Shown here piece after piece: positions 1-8,384 of a DNA stretch of 58,379 bases. Location: positions 1 through 58,379 of the forward strand of contig CABZCN010000008.1 in assembly GCA_902524245.1 (NCBI GenBank), in the 5' to 3' direction. Positions within the stretch are counted from its first letter, which is position 1. Every line of letters begins with the position of its first letter. A program made the translations under genes and the position numbers. The notes under the pieces are model-generated. The model was not told the origin of the DNA, ran no database searches, and saw nothing but the letters and a program-made list of their open reading frames with translations. This DNA comes from an uncultured Alphaproteobacteria bacterium (lineage in GTDB: Bacteria > Pseudomonadota > Alphaproteobacteria > HIMB59).

Positions 1-1395
1 ATTATCTTTGTATCCTATTGCATTAATAATCATAATGTTAGATATAATATTATTTATTACTATTGATTTAGTTTTTTTAAACCCACTTCCACTACAACAA
101 TCACATTTATTGTAGAATGTTTCATAGATACTTTGTCCGATTCTTTGTCTTGATATTTCCATTAAGCCAAACTGAGAAATTTTAGTAATTTGAACTCTAG
201 ATTTATCTTTATAGAACAGCTCTTTGATTCTTCTTTCAACTTTTAAGTTATTAGCATTAATATTCATATCGATAAAATCGATTACTATTAATCCTGCAAT
301 GTTTCTTAATTGAATTTGTTTAAATATTTCATTACTTGCTTCCAAATTTGTATTCAAAGCAGTTATTTCAATATTTTTTTCCGAAGTAGCACGACCTGAA
401 TTTATATCTATACTTGTGAGAGCTTCTGTCGGGTTTATTACTAGATATCCTCCTGACTTAAGATATATATTTTCTTCAGTCAAAAAATTTATAGGATTTT
501 TAATACCATAATTCTCAAAAAGAGGAAGCTTGTCTTTGTAGTGAATGATCTTTTTATTTGAATTAACACTAAAGTCTTTCTCCAATTTTTTGTATAACTT
601 CATTGTTTTTAAGTCGGAAAATACAATCTCCTCTATAGTTCTTTGATTAAAATCTCTTGCAACTTTTATAATAGGAGTATCGAGTTCTGTTATCAATATG
701 GGTGCTTTTGATTTTAAGGTATCCTCCCTTATTCTAGTCCATAATTTTCTTAAATAATTAAAATCTGCTATTATATCATCGTCTTCTGCTGAAATTGCAT
801 TAGTCCTAATAATCAAAGACATACCCTCAGGTAAATTAAAATTATCATGTATTTTTTTTAATCTTTTTCTATCAAGTGGGTTTGAAATTTTTTTAGAAAC
901 GCCACCCGAAGATGAATTATTTGGTAACAAAACACTGTATCTTCCTGGTAAAGATATAAACGTAGTTACTGCAGCACCTTTAGTGCCTCTTTCCTCTTTA
1001 ACTATTTGTATTAAAAGAACTTGGTCTTTTTTTATTACATCTTGAATTTTATATTTCCTGTAGAAGGATAAAAAGTGCTTTTTATTTTCTTTTTCATCAT
1101 CAATATCGTTATTTTTTTCATTTTCTCTTACAAAGATTTTTTCGTTATGAGGTATTTTAAAGTAACTTGGGTGAATTTCATCAAAAGGTAGAAAAGCTTT
1201 TTTATCGGAACCAAATTCAATAAACGCAGCTTGAAGTGATGGCTCTACTCTAGATATGGTGCCCAGATAAATATTATTTTTTTTACTTGTTGCTAAATCA
1301 TCTGAATAGTCAAAATATTTGATTTCTTGCCCGTCAGCTGCAACGATACATAATTCGCTATTGATACTACCATCAATAAAAATTCTTTTAGACAT
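1..1395 (-). CDS. rne: Ribonuclease E/G (partial, C-terminus outside window)
   Basis: This endoribonuclease performs mRNA decay and rRNA/tRNA processing. The gene starts at the ATG complementary to 1393-1395 and runs off the left edge after about 465 codons. The N-terminal S1-like RNA-binding region has GTISRVEPSLQAAFIEFG near residues 45-62, followed by VKEERGTKGAAVTTFISLPG. The catalytic part near residues 365-400 keeps both metal-binding aspartates (VIDFIDM and DKSRVQITKISQFG) and the EISRQR motif. The zinc-link, usually CPxC, reads CDCCSGSGF here, so the cysteines are kept but proline is lost. It diverges from mrcA across a 54-base gap. In many alphaproteobacteria an amidase gene lies between the two; it is absent here. 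The degradosome scaffold tail, if any, lies outside the window. Confidence 0.95.
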   Translation of the reverse strand, partial: MSKRIFIDGSINSELCIVAADGQEIKYFDYSDDLATSKKNNIYLGTISRVEPSLQAAFIEFGSDKKAFLPFDEIHPSYFKIPHNEKIFVRENEKNNDIDDEKENKKHFLSFYRKYKIQDVIKKDQVLLIQIVKEERGTKGAAVTTFISLPGRYSVLLPNNSSSGGVSKKISNPLDRKRLKKIHDNFNLPEGMSLIIRTNAISAEDDDIIADFNYLRKLWTRIREDTLKSKAPILITELDTPIIKVARDFNQRTIEEIVFSDLKTMKLYKKLEKDFSVNSNKKIIHYKDKLPLFENYGIKNPINFLTEENIYLKSGGYLVINPTEALTSIDINSGRATSEKNIEITALNTNLEASNEIFKQIQLRNIAGLIVIDFIDMNINANNLKVERRIKELFYKDKSRVQITKISQFGLMEISRQRIGQSIYETFYNKCDCCSGSGFKKTKSIVINNIISNIMIINAIGYKDN

Positions 1396-1449
1396 GTTTT
1401 TAAATCCTTTTGATATGATAAAATATTAGTAATTTGGTTATTAAATAAA

Positions 1450-3741
1450 ATGAAACTTTTTAGATATTTACAGTACATTTTTCTACTATCTGTATTAGGC
1501 ATATCAATAATAATTCTATATTTGTGGAATATCGAAAAAGATTTGCCTGACCACAATATATCTCAATATTTTCCAAATGAAATAACAAAAATTTATGATG
1601 AAAAATATGAATTAATGTACCACGTTGGTAATAGAGATAGGTTTTACTTAGATTATGAAGATATACCTAAAAATATGATAAATGCAATTATTTCAGCAGA
1701 AGATAAAACATTTTTCCAACATAAAGGATTTGATATTAAAGGAATAGCCAGTGCTTTTGTAATTAATCTAAAAAATATTTACTCTAAAAATAATAATAAT
1801 TATGTTGGTGCTTCAACAATTACACAACAATTAGTTAAGAATATTCTCCTTAATAGGGATCAAACTATTTCAAGAAAAATTAAAGAATTAATTTTATCAC
1901 TTAGAATAGAGAGAGATTATTCAAAAGAATTTATAATAGAACTATATTTAAACGAGATTTATTTTGGAAGGCGTTCATATGGTATTGCTTCTGCTTCATT
2001 TAACTATTTTAATAAATCAATATTTGACTTAGATATACATGAATACGCATATTTAGCAGCACTTCCCAAGGGTCCAAATAATTATGATCCCAAGAAAAAT
2101 TATAATAAGGCTTTAGATAGAAGAAATTATGTTTTAAAACAAATGGAATTAAATAAATTCATAACCTTAGATCAATTTAATTATTACTCAAACCTTAAAA
2201 TAGAGCTTTATCAAAGAGACGTTAAAAAATATAAATCCGACTACAAGACTGATTTTATATTGAATTATCTTAATTCAAATTCTTTTAATGAAAATGCTTT
2301 TTATATTCAATCAACTATAGATCAAAAACTCCAAAAAATTTCTGAAAAATCTCTTATAGATAATTTAGCTTTATTTGAAAAAAAATATAAAAGTTGGGTA
2401 GGGAGTTATAAAAATCTTGAAGAAATATTAAAGTTCAAGAATGATTACTGGCATATTGCAAAAGTTATAAACAAAAATTCTAAATTTATAGAATTATTAA
2501 TAATAGACTCAAACAAAGTAATTAGATTAAATAATGAATATAATTTATACGGCCCTAATAAACTTACACCAACTGATTACCTAAATTTAGATGAATATTT
2601 GTTTGTTACTAATATTGAGAACTCTTTTTATGCAGTTCAAATTCATGAAATTAATGGATCTGTAATTATAATGGACCCATTTAATGGAGATATTATCGCT
2701 ATGGTTGGAGGTGTAAATTACAATATAAGTAATTTTAATAGAGTAACTCAAGCATATCGACAACCAGGCTCATCTATAAAGCCTTTCATATATGCTCAAG
2801 CATTAGAAACAAAGAATTTTTTGCCAAATACTAAAATCTTGGACTCAAATATTCTTTTAGATCAAGGTAATAATCTTCCAGTTTGGGTACCCAAAAATTA
2901 CTCAAATAAATCACATGGTGAATTAACATTTAGAAGAGCATTAGAAACTTCTAACAATTTAGTTACACTAAAAATTGGTCTAGATTTAGGAATAAATTCA
3001 GTTAATGAATTTTTAGATAAAATAAATTTCTATGATAATCAAATTGCTGAAGACGTCTACTCGACTCTTCTTGGGGCTGTTGAAAACAATCTTATAAATA
3101 TAGCTAAGTCTTATTCAATATTTTTAAACGGAGGTTATTTAGTTGAGCCATCAATAATTAAAAAAGTTGTTTCAAACGAAGGGGAATTAATTATTAATAA
3201 TGAATATTTCAAATGTAATTATTGTTCATTTTCAATCGACGATAGATCATATAGACTACCAAAAATCTCCTCACAGAAGGAAAAAGTAATATCCCCACAA
3301 ACTTCTTTTCAAATATTAAATATTCTCGAAGGAGCTATTGAAAGAGGAACCGGGAAATCCTTAAATAAAATTGATTATCCAATAGCTGGAAAGACAGGCA
3401 CCACAAATGAAAGTAAAGATTTATGGTTTTTTGGTTTAACTCCTAGATATGTAATTGGAGTTTATGTTGGTTACGATACACCTAAATCAATAGGATATAG
3501 GGAAACGGGATCCTCTGTTGCTTTACCTATTTTTAAAACAATAATTGAAAATTATCTTTTATATAATAAAAATACAAATGACAAATTTATATTACCTAGT
3601 GACTTAATTGTAAAAAAAGTTAATAAAGATGACGGAGAGATTTCTGATGGACAAAATACAATTATTGACTATTTTACAAAAGAACAGTTAGAAATATTAG
3701 ATGATATTAATAAAATTGAAAGTATTGGTGGGATAAATTAA
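1450..3741 (+). CDS. mrcA: Penicillin-binding protein 1A, bifunctional peptidoglycan synthase
   Basis: Class A PBP that polymerises glycan strands and cross-links peptides in the periplasm. One N-terminal membrane anchor spans about residues 8-27. The GT51 transglycosylase domain has the catalytic glutamate E84 in EDKTFFQHKGF, then GASTITQQLVKN (120-131), RKIKE with E146, and ELYLNEIYFG. The transpeptidase domain has SxxK with nucleophile S441 (GSSIKPF), SNN at 501-503 and KTGTT at 648-652. At 763 residues it is of normal length for the family, with no frameshift. The stop codon overlaps the prfB start by one base (TAATG), so the two genes are probably cotranscribed, the usual alphaproteobacterial order. 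Confidence 0.96.
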   Translation: MKLFRYLQYIFLLSVLGISIIILYLWNIEKDLPDHNISQYFPNEITKIYDEKYELMYHVGNRDRFYLDYEDIPKNMINAIISAEDKTFFQHKGFDIKGIASAFVINLKNIYSKNNNNYVGASTITQQLVKNILLNRDQTISRKIKELILSLRIERDYSKEFIIELYLNEIYFGRRSYGIASASFNYFNKSIFDLDIHEYAYLAALPKGPNNYDPKKNYNKALDRRNYVLKQMELNKFITLDQFNYYSNLKIELYQRDVKKYKSDYKTDFILNYLNSNSFNENAFYIQSTIDQKLQKISEKSLIDNLALFEKKYKSWVGSYKNLEEILKFKNDYWHIAKVINKNSKFIELLIIDSNKVIRLNNEYNLYGPNKLTPTDYLNLDEYLFVTNIENSFYAVQIHEINGSVIIMDPFNGDIIAMVGGVNYNISNFNRVTQAYRQPGSSIKPFIYAQALETKNFLPNTKILDSNILLDQGNNLPVWVPKNYSNKSHGELTFRRALETSNNLVTLKIGLDLGINSVNEFLDKINFYDNQIAEDVYSTLLGAVENNLINIAKSYSIFLNGGYLVEPSIIKKVVSNEGELIINNEYFKCNYCSFSIDDRSYRLPKISSQKEKVISPQTSFQILNILEGAIERGTGKSLNKIDYPIAGKTGTTNESKDLWFFGLTPRYVIGVYVGYDTPKSIGYRETGSSVALPIFKTIIENYLLYNKNTNDKFILPSDLIVKKVNKDDGEISDGQNTIIDYFTKEQLEILDDINKIESIGGIN

Positions 3742-4833
3742 TGGATAAATACGAATTATTAAATTTAGTCAATGAAATAGACTCTTTAATAAATCTTACA
3801 AGGAGGAGTCTTTGACTACGAAAAAACAATTAAAGAAATTGAAAAATTAAACGAAATAATCACTAACCAAGAAAATTGGAGTAATATTAATTTAATTAAT
3901 AAATCCCAAGAAAAATTAAAACAAAATACAAATGTCATAAACGATTTTAATTTTATATTTAATCAGTTTAAAGAATTTAAAGAGTTTATTGAAATTTATG
4001 ATTCTCTTAATGATAAGGAAATTAATGAGTTAGTTGAAAATATCAATAATTTAAAAAAACAATGTGAGAAAATTAAAATTAAATCTCTTTTAAACAAAGA
4101 TACTGATGATTGTAATGCTTTTATAGAAATACATGCTGGAGCAGGAGGCACTGAAAGTCAAGATTGGGTAGAAATGTTGTCTAGAATGTACCAACGTTTT
4201 GCAGAAAAAAACGATTACAAATATAAAATTATAGATTATCAAAGAGGAGAGGAGGCTGGTCTCAAAAATTTGACTATGATAATATCTGGCTTTAAAAGCT
4301 ATGGTTATTTAAAGAATGAGTCAGGTATACACAGGTTAGTAAGAATCTCTCCTTTTGACTCAAACAAGAGAAGGCATACAAGTTTTTCCAGTGTTTGGGT
4401 ATATCCAGAGATAGATAAGGATATAGAAATCGAAATCAATAATAAAGATTTAAGAATTGATACATTTAGAGCTTCTGGCGCAGGAGGTCAGCATATTAAC
4501 ACTACTGACAGTGCGGTAAGAATAACACATTTAAAACATAATATTGTAGTACAAAGTCAAAGTGAAAGATCACAACATCGTAATAGGGACACTGCAATGA
4601 AGATGTTAAAATCTAGATTATATGAGATAGAATTAGATAAAAAAAATGAAGAAAAAAAAAAGGAAGAGAGTAATAAAAAGCAGATTGGATGGGGAAACCA
4701 GATAAGATCTTATGTGCTTCATCCATATAAAATGGTCAAAGATCTTAGAACAAATTATCAGACATCGAATGCTGAAAACGTTCTTGATGGAGAAATATCT
4801 GAATTTTTGGAGTCAACATTAATAGATGCATAA
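3741..4833 (+). CDS. prfB: Peptide chain release factor 2, expressed by programmed +1 frameshift
   Basis: RF2 terminates translation at UGA and UAA. The coding sequence is join(3741..3812, 3814..4833), about 363 residues. The first reading frame begins at the ATG at 3741, overlapping the mrcA stop, and ends at an in-frame TGA at 3813-3815. Skipping one base after the CTT codon continues into the long frame beginning DYEKTIKEIEKL. The anticodon-like tripeptide SPF is in VRISPFDSN, and the peptidyl-tRNA hydrolysis motif GGQ is in SGAGGQHIN. A plain ORF call from 4174 would miss the N-terminal third. Downstream the AsmA-like gene overlaps the end by 8 bases. Confidence 0.96.
3801..3816 (+). promoter_or_regulatory. 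prfB programmed +1 frameshift site
   Basis: An internal Shine-Dalgarno-like AGGAGG (3801-3806) is followed after three bases by CTT TGA C, the same geometry as the classical RF2 autoregulatory site. Low RF2 lets the ribosome pause at TGA and slip +1 on CTT; high RF2 terminates. Codon 24 is the shift codon. Confidence 0.95.
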
Positions 4834-5857
4834 ATCCTATTTTTTAAAATTATTAACTCTATTATTTTTACCATTTCAAACATTAGCTTATGATTTCAGT
4901 TTTCAGAATGATGACAATTTATTACAAATTGATTTTGAAGGTAATCAAGTAAAAGAAATTAAATTTGACATAAAAATTAATGGTCAGAGAAACTTTGGAA
5001 TAATAAATTACCATAATAATGAGATTTATATTCTTTTAAATACTGATCAAATATCATTTGATAATTTTAAAAAAGTTTTTCCTAAACCACAAAAAAATAA
5101 AAAATTATCAAAGAAAATTAACTTCAATTGGGAAATATCTGAAATGACAATTTCAGATGAATACTCTCTTTTTTCTAATAAACTTAATTTCATTTATGAT
5201 AATGGTTTTGAGTCAATGATGTTTTACGACAGTAAAAAAGAATTTGAATTATCAATTCTTCCACAATTAGATGGAAATAAACAAATTTATTTATTTTCAA
5301 AAAATGCTGGACAATTTTTTTATGCTCAAAAAATATCTAAAAATATGAATGGTGGAGCTTTAATTGGTAAAGGTTCTTTTAGAAAATTTGATGACTACGA
5401 TTTAAATATAAAAGTTAAAGATTTTAGTATTGATAAAAATTCAAAGTTCTACAATTTACTTTTTACTTCTAGAATGTTAGATATTTTTTCAGTTTTACAA
5501 AATTCTCAAGATGAATTCAATTATTTAGAAGTACCTGTTAAGAAGAAAGGTAAGATTTTTAGTTTTGATCATGCGATGATGCTAGGTGGAACAGTTGCTT
5601 TTTCTTTTAAAGGTGAGGCTAATCCTTCTAAAAAAACTGCAACAGTAAATGGCACTTATGGTCCATTATATTTATTTGAAAAGAATTTTAAAAATGTACC
5701 TTTTTTAAGTGAGTTATTTGGAAAAAATGTTGAGGAAAGTCTATTGGCCGCTGATTTTAAAGTAAAAAAGAACGGTATCAAAACAGATTTTATATTTAAT
5801 CCTCTATCTATATTAACTCCTGGAAAAACAAGAAACTTTTTTGATATTTGGGAGTAA
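4826..5857 (+). CDS. AsmA/YhdP-like C-terminal domain protein, exported
   Basis: 343 residues with a signal peptide of about 21 residues ending in LAYD, so it is predicted to be periplasmic or envelope-associated. The C-terminal part resembles the end of large alphaproteobacterial AsmA-like (DUF3971/YhdP) proteins: a glycine-containing beta segment GTYGPLYLF, a FLSELFG segment, and a terminal NPLSILTPG motif. AsmA-family proteins are large beta-groove proteins implicated in lipid transport between membranes; that family normally exceeds 800 residues, so this is a strongly shortened version. The start overlaps prfB by 8 bases, suggesting translational coupling. The family call rests on the C-terminal motif and is moderately sure. 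Confidence 0.6.
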   Translation: MHKSYFLKLLTLLFLPFQTLAYDFSFQNDDNLLQIDFEGNQVKEIKFDIKINGQRNFGIINYHNNEIYILLNTDQISFDNFKKVFPKPQKNKKLSKKINFNWEISEMTISDEYSLFSNKLNFIYDNGFESMMFYDSKKEFELSILPQLDGNKQIYLFSKNAGQFFYAQKISKNMNGGALIGKGSFRKFDDYDLNIKVKDFSIDKNSKFYNLLFTSRMLDIFSVLQNSQDEFNYLEVPVKKKGKIFSFDHAMMLGGTVAFSFKGEANPSKKTATVNGTYGPLYLFEKNFKNVPFLSELFGKNVEESLLAADFKVKKNGIKTDFIFNPLSILTPGKTRNFFDIWE

Positions 5858-6304
5858 CTATTTTATTATTTTAATTTGATCATTTATTGAAATCTCCCCA
5901 GACATCAATATTTCACCACGTACTCCACTTTTAAATGCTAAAAGTTTAACTAGATTTTTTACTTCTAATTTATTTTGAAGATATTTACACGGTTGACATA
6001 ACTCATGTATTTTAAATACTACATTATTAATTTGTATTTTTTTATTTAATAAGTTGTTCAAGTTAATACCTGATGTAATTATATTTCTTCTAAAATCTTT
6101 ATAATCTAACTTTTTTTTTATTTTTTTATTAAAATCATCAATTTTTTCAGACTCTATAAAAGTTACCTGTTCGTAACTATTCTTAAAATTTCCATAATAT
6201 CTGTCATTAACAATACCCTTATTTTTGTTTAAGATTGCTTGATTTATATAAAAAGTATTTTCTCCATCAAGATTGCTAATATTGATTGCTTTAATTTTAC
6301 CCAT
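5858..6304 (-). CDS. MOSC domain protein
   Basis: 148 residues matching the MOSC (molybdenum cofactor sulfurase C-terminal) beta-barrel: RRNIITSGINLNNLL followed by IHELCQPCKYLQ, where the conserved cysteine sits in C-x-P-C. Stand-alone MOSC proteins are thought to handle sulfur or molybdenum-cofactor ligands, with substrates mostly unknown. The stop codon directly abuts the stop of the upstream convergent AsmA-like gene, leaving no spacer. It diverges from the small membrane protein at 6335. Confidence 0.8.
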   Translation of the reverse strand: MGKIKAINISNLDGENTFYINQAILNKNKGIVNDRYYGNFKNSYEQVTFIESEKIDDFNKKIKKKLDYKDFRRNIITSGINLNNLLNKKIQINNVVFKIHELCQPCKYLQNKLEVKNLVKLLAFKSGVRGEILMSGEISINDQIKIIK

Positions 6305-6334
6305 TTTCTAATATATTTACCTTAGTTTATATTT

Positions 6335-6607
6335 ATGGAAGATAACACAAATTTATACAGCCAAAGAAATATACTAATTCGTAATTTTCTTATTTTTTCA
6401 AGATTGGCACCTTTTGTTACCAGTTTTATAGGTTCTGTGCTTATTAATAAGATCTTTTTAAAAACACCACATTTAATTAATTTAGATTTTATTTTAATTT
6501 TTATATCTCTCTACTTAGTTTTATACGTATTTATTTCCCATACTAAGTCTTTATGTGAGCAACTTGCTATTGTTAACCAAAAAATAAATTCACATAGCGA
6601 CGAATAA
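6335..6607 (+). CDS. Small two-helix membrane protein, unknown
   Basis: 90 residues that I do not recognise. A polar N-terminus is followed by two hydrophobic segments at about residues 18-40 and 48-68 and a short hydrophilic tail, so it probably sits in the inner membrane. It diverges from the MOSC gene with a 30-base gap and precedes umuD by 65 bases, which contain the umuD control region. Length, start and lysine-rich AT codon use fit a real gene. Confidence 0.6.
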   Translation: MEDNTNLYSQRNILIRNFLIFSRLAPFVTSFIGSVLINKIFLKTPHLINLDFILIFISLYLVLYVFISHTKSLCEQLAIVNQKINSHSDE

Positions 6608-6663
6608 TAAGTTTTGTTTTAAAATTTTTTTTATTCCTTTAGGGTCTATTATAGTTTATAAAA

Positions 6664-6678
6664 GAACAAAATATGAAC
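6664..6678. promoter_or_regulatory. LexA operator (SOS box) over the umuD start codon
   Basis: GAAC-N7-GAAC, a perfect direct repeat: GAAC at 6664-6667 and 6675-6678, seven bases apart. The reverse complement is GTTC-N7-GTTC, the established LexA box of alphaproteobacteria. It overlaps the ATG at 6673-6675, so bound LexA would lie just downstream of a likely promoter (TATTAT at 6647-6652). This makes SOS control of umuDC likely. Confidence 0.85.
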
Positions 6679-7110
6679 AAAAACATCCAAGTAAAGACTG
6701 ATAAGGATAACAACCTTGAGTCTGTACCTTATGTTTTGTCTAAGATTTCAGCTGGATTTCCATCTCCAGCTGATGATTATATAGAAAATAATCTAAGCTT
6801 ATCAGAACTATTGATCAAAAATCACCTATCAACTTTTCTAATGAGAGCTAGTGGTGACTCCATGGTAGATTCTGGAATTAATGATGGCGACATATTAGTT
6901 GTGGATAGGAGCTTAGAAGCTAAAAGCAGAGATATAGTAATAGCTATATTTGAGGGAAGCTTAACTGTCAAAAGACTAGTTATCAGGACAGATGGCTCTG
7001 CTATCCTAAAAGCTGAGAACCCATTGTATAAAAATATATTAATATCAGAATATGCAGAATTAGAAATATGGGGAGTTGTTACTAGTGCTATTCATCAATT
7101 TATCAAATAA
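6673..7110 (+). CDS. umuD: DNA polymerase V accessory subunit UmuD
   Basis: 145-residue member of the LexA/UmuD S24 self-cleaving family; the RecA-stimulated cleaved form UmuD' joins UmuC to make translesion polymerase V. The cleavage region reads SAGFPSPADDY, so the scissile bond is predicted between A27 and G28 (E. coli UmuD uses Cys-Gly). The serine-lysine dyad is S63 (GDSM) and K100 (TVKRL). The ATG at 6673 is inside the LexA box. The stop overlaps the umuC start by one base (TAATG), a coupled operon. Confidence 0.95.
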   Translation: MNKNIQVKTDKDNNLESVPYVLSKISAGFPSPADDYIENNLSLSELLIKNHLSTFLMRASGDSMVDSGINDGDILVVDRSLEAKSRDIVIAIFEGSLTVKRLVIRTDGSAILKAENPLYKNILISEYAELEIWGVVTSAIHQFIK

Positions 7111-8384
7111 TGAATATAGTAGCCCTAGTAGATTGTAATTCATTTTATGCCTCGTGTGAGACTATCTTTAAACCCAATTTAAGTAAAAAACCTATTGTGG
7201 TTTTATCAAACAACGATGGATGTGTCATAGCTAGAAGTTCTGAAGCTAAGAAATTAGGAATTAAAATGGGGGTACCCTTCTTTGAGATAAAGCAAATAAT
7301 AAAAAAATATCCAGTGCATGTGTTCTCATCAAATTATAGTTTATATGGAAATATCTCATCTAGGGTAATGGGAGTATTAAAAGAGCATTGCGATAGATTG
7401 GAAGTTTATTCTATAGATGAAGCTTTTTTAATATTGAATAAATTTTCAGAGAGAAGTTTTGCTTCAAGAGCAGAAGGAATAAAAAAAATAATAAGGAAGT
7501 GGATAGGCATACCTGTAAGTATAGGAATAGCCAACAATAAAACCTTATCAAAAGTAGCAAACCATCTAGCTAAAAAAGATGAACTAGGATCCCAAGTAGT
7601 AGAAATTATAAATCAAAAACAAATAGAAATATCCCTGAAGGTATTAGGGGTGGGTGATATTTGGGGAATAGGAGCTAGGATAGAGAAATTTCTTCAAAAA
7701 AATAGTATCTACACCGCATACGATCTATACAAAACAGACCCAAGGTGGGTTAGGCAACACCTAGGAGTAGTGGGAGAGAGAACCTATAGAGAACTACATG
7801 GTGAAATATGTATACCAATAGTAGAGAGATCTGAACCAAAAAAACAATGTCGAGTATCAAGATCTTTCGAAGGTTATGTAACAAGTTTTCATGATTTAGA
7901 GAAAAGAATAATATCTTATGCTACTAGAGCATCAGAAAAGATTAGATCTGATGGTTTGCAGGCAAAAAAAATTACTACATTTATTCGTTCAAATAAATTT
8001 AATAACAATAATAAACAATACCATGCAGCAAGGACTTATGATTTTATTTCTCCATCAAATGACTTATTTGAAACGATTAAATTTGCTATAAAGGCGTTAA
8101 AATCTATTTATCGACCAGAAATTAAATATAAAAAAGCAGGTGTTTTACTCTCAGACTTAACTCCAGAGGGAGAATACAATAGAGATTTATTCTTTCATCA
8201 ATCAGAAGAGAGTATTTTAAAAAAGATTAGGGTAAACAAGGTATTTGATAATCTAAATAACAGATACGGAAGCGGGACTATTTGTGTTGCCAAAGAAAAC
8301 TACGAAAAGTTTTATATAACTAGACGACAAAACTTAAGTCCCGCATACACATCAAATTTTGATGATCTACCTAATGTAAATTAA
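7110..8384 (+). CDS. umuC: DNA polymerase V catalytic subunit UmuC
   Basis: Y-family translesion DNA polymerase of 424 residues, normal for UmuC. Active-site carboxylates are D8 in LVDCNSFYASCE and D103-E104 in YSIDEAFL. The little-finger region and a C-terminal extension (VLLSDLTPEG, then a KVFDNLNNRYG segment) match UmuC rather than DinB. It is translationally coupled to umuD and presumably SOS-induced through the shared LexA box. The last four bases (TTAA) are also the stop of the convergent TrpB2 gene. Confidence 0.95.
   Translation: MNIVALVDCNSFYASCETIFKPNLSKKPIVVLSNNDGCVIARSSEAKKLGIKMGVPFFEIKQIIKKYPVHVFSSNYSLYGNISSRVMGVLKEHCDRLEVYSIDEAFLILNKFSERSFASRAEGIKKIIRKWIGIPVSIGIANNKTLSKVANHLAKKDELGSQVVEIINQKQIEISLKVLGVGDIWGIGARIEKFLQKNSIYTAYDLYKTDPRWVRQHLGVVGERTYRELHGEICIPIVERSEPKKQCRVSRSFEGYVTSFHDLEKRIISYATRASEKIRSDGLQAKKITTFIRSNKFNNNNKQYHAARTYDFISPSNDLFETIKFAIKALKSIYRPEIKYKKAGVLLSDLTPEGEYNRDLFFHQSEESILKKIRVNKVFDNLNNRYGSGTICVAKENYEKFYITRRQNLSPAYTSNFDDLPNVN

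Noticed and set aside
1293-1556. 87-residue minus ORF between rne and mrcA
   Set aside because: It overlaps the starts of both genes in a wrong frame; the RNase E frame is continuous through this region.
6673-8384. umuDC as a recent plasmid acquisition
   Set aside because: Base composition is only slightly different and no mobile element or att-like repeat flanks it; the LexA box fits the host type.
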